From: Mesorhizobium sp.
Lineage (GTDB): Bacteria; Pseudomonadota; Alphaproteobacteria; Rhizobiales; Rhizobiaceae
Reading direction: 5' to 3'
DNA length: 57,617 bases
NCBI GenBank assembly: GCA_004020875.1
Contig: SAPZ01000033.1
Coordinates: forward strand, 1-57,617
The position numbers were made by a program, and so were the translations under genes. Position 1 is the first letter of the stretch. Every line of letters begins with the position of its first letter. The notes under the pieces were generated by a model. The model did not search any database. It was given only the letters and a program-made list of their open reading frames with translations, and was not told where the DNA came from. Shown here piece by piece: positions 1-7,955 of this stretch.

Positions 1-19
1 CCCCCGCCTCTGGCGGGGG
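1..19 (-). terminator. GC-rich hairpin, possible terminator of the GcrA gene
   Basis: CCCCCGCC and GGCGGGGG flank a 3-base loop at the window edge, just past the end of the leftward GcrA-type gene. The bases that would hold a U-tract lie outside the window, so terminator function cannot be judged. Confidence 0.3.
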
Positions 20-51
20 CGAGGAACCCAAGCATGAATACGCCCCGCCCA

Positions 52-858
52 TCACATCCCCCTCCCGCGATGGCCGTGGAACCTGGCGTGATGATGCGCG
101 CAGTAGCTGCGCGTGGCGGAAGTCGGTAGGCCGCAGCAGAGCATGTCCGGCCCCGGGCGCGCGCCGAGCGGATCGGCTTCGGCATCCTCGCGCAGCGCGA
201 GGTCGAGCGGGGCGCGGCAGCGGCCGAACAGGCAGTCGAGGAAGCGCATGGCCGCGACATGCGGCTGGCGGCCGGGGTTCTTCGCAGGCGGCGGCGCCGG
301 GAGCTTGTAGAGATGGGCTTCGGATTTCTGGCGCTCGCCGGGGGCAAGCCAGGCCGGCGGCAAGGTGCGCGCGGGCTTGCGGGGTTTGGGTTTTTTGGGC
401 TTGGAGGTGCGAGTGGTGGTTTGCACCTGCGCGGGGTTGCCTACGACCGATACATCGGCGGGACAGCACCCCTCTCTGTCCTGCCGGACATCTCCCCCGC
501 AAGGGGGGAGATTGGCAGCTTCGCCGCCGGCGCCTTCCACGAACTCGGCGAACCTGGAAAGCGCGGCCGGCTCGGAGAGCGTTACCCCTCCGATCACTGT
601 CCTGCCCCGCCGGCCTGGACGATCCGGCCGGGCATGTTTCCTCGGTCTGCCACCGGCGCGGCCGCCCTTCGGGTTGGCGAAGCCGATGGCGCGCAGGCCG
701 GCGTTGCGGTGGACGATGCCGATGATGGCGTTGCGCGAGACCGGGGCGCCGCGCAGCGCGCTGAAGCGGCCGGCGATGCGCGAGGCCGAGAGCCCCTCCT
801 TCAGCCAGGCTGCGATCTGGTCGATTTCCTTTTCGGTGTAGGCGGCTGCCATCTTCAT
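52..858 (-). CDS. GcrA-family cell-cycle regulator homologue
   Basis: The N-terminus (YTEKEIDQIAAWLKEGLSAS, then SRNAIIGIVHR) matches the GcrA DNA-binding domain. The C-terminus has the Cys/His-containing GcrA tail (GRCRAPL, YCAHHHARFHG). GcrA is known to work with sigma70 RNA polymerase at CcrM-methylated promoters. Reading from the ATG at 858 gives 268 residues, clearly longer than Caulobacter GcrA (about 173). Much of the excess is a low-complexity middle that includes a palindromic repeat read in frame. ATG 852 is an alternative start. The gene lies downstream of a Cro-like gene and a 100-residue gene on the same strand, so it may be a phage-derived paralogue and not the housekeeping copy. 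The family call is firm; the role is inferred. Confidence 0.8.
   Translation of the reverse strand: MKMAAAYTEKEIDQIAAWLKEGLSASRIAGRFSALRGAPVSRNAIIGIVHRNAGLRAIGFANPKGGRAGGRPRKHARPDRPGRRGRTVIGGVTLSEPAALSRFAEFVEGAGGEAANLPPCGGDVRQDREGCCPADVSVVGNPAQVQTTTRTSKPKKPKPRKPARTLPPAWLAPGERQKSEAHLYKLPAPPPAKNPGRQPHVAAMRFLDCLFGRCRAPLDLALREDAEADPLGARPGPDMLCCGLPTSATRSYCAHHHARFHGHRGRGM
467..520. repeat. Palindromic dispersed repeat inside the GcrA-type gene
   Basis: ATCTCCCCC (490-498) and GGGGGGAGAT (503-512) form a strong hairpin, flanked by ACCCCTCTCTGTCCTGCC and TTGGCAG. I recognise this kind of sequence from rhizobial, especially Mesorhizobium, intergenic regions. Here it is translated in frame between the two conserved GcrA domains. 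Related hairpins occur at 9519-9635 and 10456-10477. Confidence 0.65.
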
Positions 859-964
859 ATTCCGTCGATTGCTTGGGTCATGGGCATGCGAAAGCGCCGG
901 GCTGAAGCCCAAACGCCTGGGTTCGGCCGCGAGGCCGTCGGCCGGGTTCAAAAAAGGGGTGGGA

Positions 965-1267
965 TCAGGCCGGGCGCGCGGCCCCTTCCAGCTCGCGAAG
1001 CCTGGCTTCAGCCGCAGCCCGCGTCAGGCCCGACACCGCCCTGCCCGACGCGCGGTCGAAGAGGATGACGGTGCCGTCCTCGGTGCGGATGCAGCTTATG
1101 CCCGGATTGGGGGCCGGAGCCGGGGGAGGAGCGGCTCCGGCCGTTCCGGTGAACCGGGGTGCGGGCGGTTCGACCGGATCCGGGGCAAGCGCCCCGGAAT
1201 GCGCCCGGACCGGGGAGGAAGACAGTCCGGACGATTGGAATTCCGATGGTGAGGGCAGCGCGTTCAT
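965..1267 (-). CDS. Small protein of unknown function in the Cro-like operon
   Basis: A 100-residue protein. The first two thirds are Pro/Ala/Ser-rich and probably disordered. The C-terminal third (ISCIRTEDGTVILFDR, then GLTRAAAEARLRELE) looks folded. The ATG at 1267 overlaps the stop codon of the Cro-like gene (ATGA), which indicates translational coupling and a single transcript with it. The GcrA-type gene follows about 100 bases further on. I do not recognise a named domain. The start is chosen on the overlap; a longer reading to 1477 is a shadow of the neighbour. Confidence 0.6.
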   Translation of the reverse strand: MNALPSPSEFQSSGLSSSPVRAHSGALAPDPVEPPAPRFTGTAGAAPPPAPAPNPGISCIRTEDGTVILFDRASGRAVSGLTRAAAEARLRELEGAARPA

Positions 1268-1578
1268 GCCGCCTCCCCTTGCATGGCGCCCGCGCGTTGC
1301 CTGGCCGCGGCGCGGCCGGCCAGCCATTCGTAGCTGACGCCGGCGATGCCCAGCCGGCGGCTCGCCGCCACCACATGCGGCCAGTGCTGCGGCGCGATGC
1401 GGCCGCGCCGGCGCATCTGGCGCGCCGCCTCGTAGCCGCAGCCGACATCGGCGGCGAAAGCACCGATGCTGCCCCAACGATCGATAAGCCCAGAGATGCT
1501 GGTGGGCAGTCCCTGGATGCTCGTGGGCTGCGCGGGAATCACTGACAATGCGGAAATGCTTGCGGGATGCTCATTCAT
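1264..1578 (-). CDS. Cro-like helix-turn-helix protein
   Basis: A 104-residue protein whose core (DRWGSIGAFAADVGCGYEAA, RQMRRRGRIAPQHW, SYEWLA) has the pattern of small Cro-like regulators common in alphaproteobacterial prophages. It is divergent from an S24 repressor across 80 bases that contain two palindromic operators. No Shine-Dalgarno precedes the ATG. A promoter with -35 TTGCGC (1613-1608) and -10 TACGCT (1590-1585) would place the transcription start close to the ATG at 1578, so the mRNA may be leaderless. It is the first gene of an operon continuing to the 100-residue protein and the GcrA-type gene. The Cro role is inferred from arrangement and fold. Confidence 0.6.
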   Translation of the reverse strand: MNEHPASISALSVIPAQPTSIQGLPTSISGLIDRWGSIGAFAADVGCGYEAARQMRRRGRIAPQHWPHVVAASRRLGIAGVSYEWLAGRAAARQRAGAMQGEAA

Positions 1579-1584
1579 GCGCTA

Positions 1585-1636
1585 AGCGTACGTTATGTAC
1601 GAATGACGCGCAAGCGAAATCGTACACTTTGCACGA
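1585..1636 (-). promoter_or_regulatory. Divergent CI/Cro-type operator pair and leftward promoter
   Basis: Two copies of a 17-bp palindrome are visible. One is at 1586-1602 (GCGTAC-GTTAT-GTACGA) and the other at 1620-1636 (TCGTAC-ACTTT-GCACGA), with centres 34 bp apart. A further half-site GTACGA at 1654-1659 touches the repressor start codon. On the minus strand, TTGCGC and TACGCT sit 17 bp apart and overlap the first palindrome, so binding there would block leftward transcription. The whole cassette closely resembles 10520-10572. Confidence 0.7.
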
Positions 1637-1658
1637 TAAATTTCAGGCATTTTGTACG

Positions 1659-2303
1659 ATGATGGATTCCCGGCACAGATTGCAGCAGGCGCGCGCCCAG
1701 GCCGGCTATGCCTCGCCCAGCGATGCCGCGCGGGCGCTGCGCGAGATCAACAAGAACACGCTCATCAGCCATGAGAACGGCAACCGACCGTTGTCGCGGA
1801 AAGCCGCCGAGAAATACGGCCGACTGTTCGGCGTCGATCCCGGCTGGCTGCTGTTCAATGGCAGTTTGGGGGGCGATGGCGCGGAAGGGGCGCCTGTGCA
1901 CCTTGCCCCGTCGCCCGTCACCGTAGACGTGCCGATCGTGTCGTGGATCAGCGCCGGCGAGCTGGGCAGCCAGGACAGCGTGGTCAACCTCTCCGACTAT
2001 CCGACGATCCCCACCGCCGACCTCGAGGAAGGCGAATGGATCGCGCTGCGCGTCGACGGCCCGTCGATGAACAAGATCTCGCCTCCGGATTCGATCATCT
2101 TCGTCAATCTGCGCGACAAGCGGCTGGTGACCAATGGCTGCTATGTGATCTCGGACGAGACGGGACGGGCCACCTACAAGCGCTACCGCCCGAACGACAA
2201 CCCGCCCTTCCAGCCGGCGTCGTATCTGGATATCCCGCCACCGGAGCTCGAAGGCGCGATCACCATCATCGGACGGGTGAGACGGTCGATCATCGACATG
2301 TGA
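1659..2303 (+). CDS. Phage-type repressor with XRE domain and S24 autocleavage domain
   Basis: The protein has 214 residues from ATG 1659 (ATG 1662 also possible). Residues about 5-65 form an XRE-type helix-turn-helix. Residues about 85-214 are a LexA/CI-like S24 peptidase domain. An Ala-Gly candidate cleavage site is at 99-100 (WISAGEL). The nucleophile is Ser136 (DGPSM) and the general base Lys174 (ATYKRY), so RecA-stimulated self-cleavage looks intact. It is divergent from the Cro-like gene across the palindromic operators, and a half-site overlaps its start, suggesting autoregulation. The layout is that of a lambdoid CI/Cro switch, but no phage structural genes are nearby. A host stress regulator of phage origin is also possible. 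Confidence 0.85.
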   Translation: MMDSRHRLQQARAQAGYASPSDAARALREINKNTLISHENGNRPLSRKAAEKYGRLFGVDPGWLLFNGSLGGDGAEGAPVHLAPSPVTVDVPIVSWISAGELGSQDSVVNLSDYPTIPTADLEEGEWIALRVDGPSMNKISPPDSIIFVNLRDKRLVTNGCYVISDETGRATYKRYRPNDNPPFQPASYLDIPPPELEGAITIIGRVRRSIIDM

Positions 2304-2354
2304 AGGCGCATCCCTCGACGCAGGATCGATTTCGGCGGCCATTGCAATTTCTGC

Positions 2355-2385
2355 TTGCATTTTAGAACAAAGACAGAACTATATA
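2355..2385 (+). promoter_or_regulatory. Promoter with LexA-like box upstream of the TPR gene
   Basis: GAAC-N7-GAAC (2365-2379) is the reverse complement of the alphaproteobacterial LexA box GTTC-N7-GTTC. It lies between a -35-like TTGCAT (2355-2360) and a -10-like TATATA (2380-2385), spacer 19. An eight-base motif can occur by chance once or twice in a window this size, so position is the main argument. Confidence 0.45.
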
Positions 2386-2431
2386 GGAATTGCAGCCGCC
2401 GCCGCGGCAACTCCGGGGGGAGGATCAAGCC

Positions 2432-5400
2432 ATGTCTCGCCGTACCGGCGCGATCTCGCGCATATTCGTTGCCGTGCTCTCACATGGGCTGGCGCTTGCG
2501 GGGATGGCGGTGCTTGGCGCTATCGCCACGCCCGCATCTGCCATTGCGAAGGACTATGCCCCTTGTTTCGGCGACGAAAGCGGCGACCGAAGCCCGAACA
2601 GTGGTCCGATCGACAAGAAGGGAGCCAACGCCGGCAAGATCTCGGCCGACCGGCGCATCGCCGCCTGCACGGCGATTGCCGAGGACGACAAGGAGACGTT
2701 GCGCCTGCGCACCAAGGCCTATTTCTATCGGGGCGCCGCTCGGGACGATAAGCAGGACTGGAATGGCGCGATCGCCGACTACGACAAGGCGATCGCGCTC
2801 GATCCAAAGGCGACCTCGGCGCTGTTCAACCGCGGCACCGACTGGTCCAACAAGGGCGACTACGACCGCGCGATCGCGGACTTCAACATCGTGATCAGCC
2901 TCGAACCGTCCGCCAGCGACGCCTATTCCAGCCGTGGCTCGGCCTTCCTGCGCAAGGGCAAGATCGACGCAGCCATGCTCGATTTCCAGCAGGCGATCGA
3001 GGCCGATCCGCAAAACGGCAACGCCCACACGGGACTCGGCACCGCCTGGAGCAAGACCGGCGAACGCGACAAGGCGATTGCGGAGTATGACAAGGCGATC
3101 CGCATCGATCCGACCGATTTCATCGCGCTCGTCAATCGCGGCCTCGCCTACGCCGCCAGGGACGAGTTCGATCGCGCAATTGCCGATTATGACGCCGCGC
3201 TGGCCGTGGACCCCGGGAGCGCCGATGCCTATGCCAACCGCAGCGCCGCCTGGATCGGCAAGAACGACTGGGCGCGCGCGATCGCCGATGCCAATAGGGC
3301 GATCGAGCTCGACGCAGGGATGGTCGACGGCTACTACGCCCGAGCCGTCGCCTGGGCGAACAAGGACAACGACGATCGCGCCCTCGCCGATTTCGACAAG
3401 GCGATCGCGCTCGATGCAACCGATGCCAGGGCGTGGCTCGGCCGGTCGCTGATGCGATCACGCAAAGGCGACAGCGCCGGCGCGGCGGCCGACTGCCGCA
3501 AGGCCATCGCGCTAGACCCGAAGAAGACAGGCAGTTGCGAAACGGGGCCAGATGTCGGCGAAGCGCCTGCCGCGAACATCACTGCCGACCCCACGCAGCG
3601 CCCTTCGGACGAGGCTGACCAGGCATTCCCCGCGCTGGATCCCTCCAACCCGGCCACCTGGTACATCCAACAAGGATTGAAGGATCAGCAAGAAGGCGAT
3701 GTACCGGGCGCGGTCTATTTGTTCAGCTATGCCATCAAGTTCGATCCGGACAATGCCGAGGCGTATTTCCGCAGGGCGCTTGCCGAAGCCTCGCAAGGGC
3801 ACAACTATCTTGCCGCCAGCGATTGCCGGCGCGCCGTCGAACTCGAGCCGAAACGCACCGACGCGTGCGCCGCGCTCACGGCTCAAACTGTTCCGGCCGC
3901 CACGACACAGGACCAGGCTGCCCAGGATCAGGCCGCCGCCAGGATACTGGTCGAACGCGCCGGAGCGCGCCTGGCAAAATACGGCGTGGATGGCGCGCTG
4001 CTCGATTTCGACAAGGCAATCAGCCTCGATCCCAAAAATGCCGACGCTTATCTCGGCCGCAGCCGCGCCAGGACGCTCAAGGGCGACCCGTCCGGCGCGG
4101 CGGCGGATTGCCGGCGCGCCGTGGAGGTGGATCCTGCGCGATCGGGAAGCTGCGACGCCGTAGCCCGCAAGGCAGCGGCAGCGGCTAGCGGGGAACTTGC
4201 CGCGGGTGTTGCCAACGCGGATGGTTCCGCCGTCGCGGCAAACGAACCCGACACCGCCGTCGTCGCGCCAGCTGACAACGCGGCTCCGGCCGAGCCACGT
4301 GCGAGTGACGATCTTTCACCTGCCGATCCGAAGTTGGCGAAGCTTATCGACACCAGCGATCCCCGTGTCCTGGTCGCGGTGGCCAAGGGCGACAGCCTCT
4401 TGCATGAAGAAAACTATGACGAAGCGATCCAAGCCTATGAAGAGGCCATCGCGATCGATCCCGAGAGCCCGCTCGCCTATTTCGGTCGAGGCGAGGCCTT
4501 TGATGGCAAGAAGGATTTTGCCCGCGCCATCGCCGATTACGACAAGGCCATCGCCATTATTCCCGACGTCGCCGCGCTCCTCACGCGCCCTGGTCTGGCC
4601 AAGGGCGCGGCGGGCGACGCGGACGGCGCGCTGGACGATTGCATCAAAGCCATCAGGCTCGACCCGAAAGCAAGCCGCGCCTTCTTCTGTACTGGAGCGG
4701 CCTGGTACGGCACCGGAGACCCGAAACGAGCGATCGAGGCCTTTTCATCGGCGATCGAGATCGATCCGAAAGACGCCGCCAGCTATTATGGCCGCGGCAT
4801 GGCGCGGGTCGATGCCAAAAACTACGCCGATGCCATTGCCGACTTCGACCAGGCGGCCAAGCTAGACCCGCACAATCCAAACTACGCCGCCGCGCGCAAG
4901 GCGGCGACAGCCGCGCAGCAGAAAGGCGGCATGGGCGGTAATTCGATCGTGCCATCCTCGAAGGAACTCGCGGCTTTCGTCGATCGCGGCTATGCGTTCT
5001 ACCACAAGGGCAAATATGATCGTGCGATCGCCGAATTCAACAAGGCGATGGCGATCGATCCGCAAGATGCCTCACCCTATGTCGGACGGGCCATCGCGCT
5101 TGTCGACAAAGGCAAGTACGACGCGGCGATCAAGGACTACAACAAGGTCATCGGGCTCTACCCCGACTATTCGGACGCTTACATCGGTCGCTCCGTCGCG
5201 TGGACCAAAAAGAACCAACCGGATCGCGCCATCGCCGATTTGAGCCGGGCGATCGAGCTCGACGCCAATGACGCGCAGGCCTATTTCGGGCGCGGCGGCG
5301 CCTTCGCCGCCAAGGGCGACTACGACCGGGCGATCGCCGATTTCGACCAGGCGCTGAAGCTCGATCCGAAGATGACGGTTGCCCGCGAAGGCCGCGAACT

Positions 5401-6091
5401 AGCACTGGCGGCGAAGGCAAGGACGTCAGGCAAGATCGAGAGCGGAGCGGCGACCTCGGCGGGCAGCATCCCACCTGCAGCCAGGGCGGCTTTCAAGAAG
5501 GCTCAGGTGCTGGACAACAAAAACGACTATGACGGTGCCATCGCGCTGTATGGCAAAGCGATTGCGCTGTTTCCCGCATATCGGGATGCATATGTGGCCC
5601 GTGCCTTCGCTTCCGAGATAAAGGGCGACTATGCCTATGCCATCGCCGATTACAGCCAGGCGATAGCCATCGATCCAGACATCGGTGACACCTACAGCGA
5701 TCGCGGCCGCGTCCTCAGCTATCAAGGGGACTATGACGGAGCATCGGCGGACTACGAAAACGCCGTCCGCCTCGATCCGACAAACGCAAGGATCTATGCC
5801 GGTCGGGGCGCGTTCCGCATGAAGCTCCATGAAGACACGGGAGCACTCAGCGATTTCGAGATGGTGCTTAGACTCGATCGCAACAATGTTTTCGGTTACT
5901 CGGGCCGCGGCACGATCCGCGCCCGCAAAGCGGACTATGACGGCGCCATCACCGACCTCAACCAAGCGATCAAGTTAAGGCCAAATTTCGCTGCCGCGTA
6001 CAAATCGCGAAGCGCGGTGTGGGCTGCCAAGGGCGATTTGGAACGCGCCAAGGCCGACCGCAAGAAGGCGCTGAGCCTCGGCGGAAATTGA
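2432..6091 (+). CDS. Large exported tetratricopeptide-repeat protein
   Basis: The 1219-residue protein starts at ATG 2432, preceded by GGGGGAGGA. A signal peptide covers about residues 1-33 (hydrophobic run, then ATPASAIA). The rest holds about 27 TPR units of the form YDRAIADFDKAIALDPK, in blocks of roughly 8, 2, 2, 5, 4 and 6 separated by Ala/Pro-rich linkers. Some units carry Cys in place of the usual Asp/Tyr (AAADCRKAIALDPK). TPR arrays are protein-binding scaffolds, and the signal peptide points to a periplasmic or secreted location. No catalytic domain is visible. A LexA-like box lies in its promoter. The next gene starts 23 bases after its stop and may work with it. The partner is unknown. 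Confidence 0.85.
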   Translation: MSRRTGAISRIFVAVLSHGLALAGMAVLGAIATPASAIAKDYAPCFGDESGDRSPNSGPIDKKGANAGKISADRRIAACTAIAEDDKETLRLRTKAYFYRGAARDDKQDWNGAIADYDKAIALDPKATSALFNRGTDWSNKGDYDRAIADFNIVISLEPSASDAYSSRGSAFLRKGKIDAAMLDFQQAIEADPQNGNAHTGLGTAWSKTGERDKAIAEYDKAIRIDPTDFIALVNRGLAYAARDEFDRAIADYDAALAVDPGSADAYANRSAAWIGKNDWARAIADANRAIELDAGMVDGYYARAVAWANKDNDDRALADFDKAIALDATDARAWLGRSLMRSRKGDSAGAAADCRKAIALDPKKTGSCETGPDVGEAPAANITADPTQRPSDEADQAFPALDPSNPATWYIQQGLKDQQEGDVPGAVYLFSYAIKFDPDNAEAYFRRALAEASQGHNYLAASDCRRAVELEPKRTDACAALTAQTVPAATTQDQAAQDQAAARILVERAGARLAKYGVDGALLDFDKAISLDPKNADAYLGRSRARTLKGDPSGAAADCRRAVEVDPARSGSCDAVARKAAAAASGELAAGVANADGSAVAANEPDTAVVAPADNAAPAEPRASDDLSPADPKLAKLIDTSDPRVLVAVAKGDSLLHEENYDEAIQAYEEAIAIDPESPLAYFGRGEAFDGKKDFARAIADYDKAIAIIPDVAALLTRPGLAKGAAGDADGALDDCIKAIRLDPKASRAFFCTGAAWYGTGDPKRAIEAFSSAIEIDPKDAASYYGRGMARVDAKNYADAIADFDQAAKLDPHNPNYAAARKAATAAQQKGGMGGNSIVPSSKELAAFVDRGYAFYHKGKYDRAIAEFNKAMAIDPQDASPYVGRAIALVDKGKYDAAIKDYNKVIGLYPDYSDAYIGRSVAWTKKNQPDRAIADLSRAIELDANDAQAYFGRGGAFAAKGDYDRAIADFDQALKLDPKMTVAREGRELALAAKARTSGKIESGAATSAGSIPPAARAAFKKAQVLDNKNDYDGAIALYGKAIALFPAYRDAYVARAFASEIKGDYAYAIADYSQAIAIDPDIGDTYSDRGRVLSYQGDYDGASADYENAVRLDPTNARIYAGRGAFRMKLHEDTGALSDFEMVLRLDRNNVFGYSGRGTIRARKADYDGAITDLNQAIKLRPNFAAAYKSRSAVWAAKGDLERAKADRKKALSLGGN

Positions 6092-6114
6092 ACGGGGATC
6101 GGGAGGGCTGGCGG

Positions 6115-6882
6115 ATGGCGCGGTGGAAATGGCTGCAAGTGGTGGCGGTCATCCCCGTAAGCATCATTGGGGCTGACGTGATGCCAACGATGTTCGGCGG
6201 CGGACACCACCACTATCAGTCTGTGGCGATGCCGCCCCGGACGCTCACCACCGCCGACATCGATGCCGAGATCCGGAAGCAGAATCTCGGGATCTTCGAG
6301 GCTATCGCCCGGGAGTTTCCGGACGACTACGATGCGATGCTGCGTAAGATCACTGCCGCGGCCCAGGCTGGAAACCAAACAGAAGTGCGCAATATCAGCA
6401 GGCAGGCGGTCGCCGATCTCAGGCATAGATACGCCCCGCTCCTGCCCACGACCCCCGACAGCAATGCTTCGGAAGTGCTTTCGGCGCAGCTCGACATGCT
6501 CAATCATGTCATGGCGCGCGAAACGCCGGCCACCTGCAACAATTACCTGCGCAACGGACCGGACGCGATCAGTGCGCCTGGTCTCGATTTTCTGGCCGAC
6601 CTGGACAGGATCGGCGCCACTCTGTTCCGCGCCTTCGGCGCCGCCAAAAGAAGCGGCCTGCCGGCCGTCGCGCCCAGCGATCAGGATTGGTCGCTGGTCG
6701 CTGACATTTTCAAAAAGATCGGCGGCACGCCGGCCGAGATGGAGGCCATCTCAAACGCCAACCAGGACTTCCCGGGCCTGTGTCCGGCCATGGCGAAATT
6801 CTATGAAGCCGCCCTGTCGCTGCAAGGCGAACCGGGGTGGCACATCAAAACCGCGCTGCTTCGCACCATCGTCAAGAATTAG
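6115..6882 (+). CDS. Membrane-anchored or exported protein of unknown function
   Basis: A 255-residue protein starting at ATG 6115, behind GGGAGGGC. Residues about 3-20 form one hydrophobic segment (WLQVVAVIPVSIIGADVM) that could be a signal anchor. A short His-rich stretch follows (GGGHHHY). The remainder is mostly helical and contains two Cys (ATCNNYL and FPGLCPAM) that could pair in the periplasm. It is 23 bases downstream of the TPR gene on the same strand and probably cotranscribed. I do not recognise the family; a partner of the TPR scaffold is only a guess from position. Confidence 0.6.
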   Translation: MARWKWLQVVAVIPVSIIGADVMPTMFGGGHHHYQSVAMPPRTLTTADIDAEIRKQNLGIFEAIAREFPDDYDAMLRKITAAAQAGNQTEVRNISRQAVADLRHRYAPLLPTTPDSNASEVLSAQLDMLNHVMARETPATCNNYLRNGPDAISAPGLDFLADLDRIGATLFRAFGAAKRSGLPAVAPSDQDWSLVADIFKKIGGTPAEMEAISNANQDFPGLCPAMAKFYEAALSLQGEPGWHIKTALLRTIVKN

Positions 6883-6944
6883 GCTCCGCACCGGATTCCC
6901 GGCAAGGCGCCGGAGCAAGGCCGCGTTCCTTCGGCGCTTGGCCC

Positions 6945-7955
6945 CTACCCCAGAAACTCGTTCGTGAAATAGGCCGCCAGATCCGGCTTCTCCTTCAGCG
7001 CCTTGCCGTTGCCATCGAGCAGGATCCCCGAGGCGAACAGATACCCGCCCATCGCTTCCATCTTCGCCTTGTCCATCGTGCCGATGGCGCCGGCAGCACT
7101 TTTCAGGAAATGACCATCGTTCAGCGCCTTCAGCGACGCGTCGATCAGCGCCGGGTTGGTGAGCGTGTCCTTGTTGGCGGCGACGAGCAGTTCGCCCGCC
7201 TCCTTCGCGTGATCAGCCGCGAAGGCATAGCCGGCCCGCGTCGCCTGGACGAAGGCAGCGGCTGCCTTGGGATTGGCGGCGAGGAAGGCGTTGCTGGAAA
7301 CGATCAGCGTGGTGTGCTCGTCCGGCACGCCGTAATCGGCGTAGCGGAAGCTGCGCTGCTTCAAGCCTTTCAGCTCGGCCTCGACGCCTTCCCAGGTCGA
7401 GACTTCTAGCGTGAAGTCGACCGCGCCATTGGCCAGCGCCTCGTAGGCCGAGGTGCCCAGCGTCACAGTGGAAAAATCGCCCTTGCCGCCGTCATGGCGG
7501 ATGATGGTCTGCAACAGCGCGTTCTCCCAGGCGCTGCCGAAGCCGCCATAGGTGAGGCCGTCGAGATTCTTCGGGCTTTTGATGGCGGCACGGTCGGCGT
7601 TGAAGACGACGCGGCCGGTTTCCGACTGGACGACGGCGTAGACGGCCTTCAGGTCGGCGCCGGCGCTCTTTTGCGTGAACAGGCCGAGCGACCCCGAAAT
7701 GCCGAAATCGGCGACACGGTTGGCCACCAGCGTGCCCGAGCCGGTGTCGCCATAGGGCAGGATTTCGACGTCCAGCCCCGCGTCGCGATAAAAGCCTTTG
7801 TCGCGGGCGACGAACAGGCCGATGTGGTTGGTGTTGACGGTCCAGTCGAGCGCGACAGTGATTTTTCGCGCGGCTGCCCGGGCACGCGTGGCGGCCCCGG
7901 CGAATGGCAGGCTGGCGGCCAGGAACAGCGCCTGGCGGCGGGTAAGGTCAATCAT
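6945..7955 (-). CDS. thiY: HMP/thiamine-precursor ABC transporter substrate-binding protein ThiY
   Basis: A 336-residue NMT1/THI5-like periplasmic binding protein. A signal peptide with an Arg-Arg pair (LTRRQALFLAASLPFAGAA) precedes VALDWTVNTNHIGLFVARDK, the typical opening of this family. Thi5 relatives bind the pyrimidine moiety of thiamine. The start overlaps the end of the ATPase gene by 8 bases. The gene is last in a four-gene operon headed by a TPP riboswitch, which supports uptake of hydroxymethylpyrimidine or a thiamine breakdown product. Exact ligand not proven. Confidence 0.85.
   Translation of the reverse strand: MIDLTRRQALFLAASLPFAGAATRARAAARKITVALDWTVNTNHIGLFVARDKGFYRDAGLDVEILPYGDTGSGTLVANRVADFGISGSLGLFTQKSAGADLKAVYAVVQSETGRVVFNADRAAIKSPKNLDGLTYGGFGSAWENALLQTIIRHDGGKGDFSTVTLGTSAYEALANGAVDFTLEVSTWEGVEAELKGLKQRSFRYADYGVPDEHTTLIVSSNAFLAANPKAAAAFVQATRAGYAFAADHAKEAGELLVAANKDTLTNPALIDASLKALNDGHFLKSAAGAIGTMDKAKMEAMGGYLFASGILLDGNGKALKEKPDLAAYFTNEFLG

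Noticed and set aside
1548..1658. Upstream extension of the S24 repressor frame to 1548
   Set aside because: It would translate both operators; the ATG at 1659 starts right at the XRE domain.
2432..6091. Regularly spaced DNA repeats resembling a tandem array or CRISPR
   Set aside because: They are degenerate codons of TPR units of about 34 residues, with no spacer structure.
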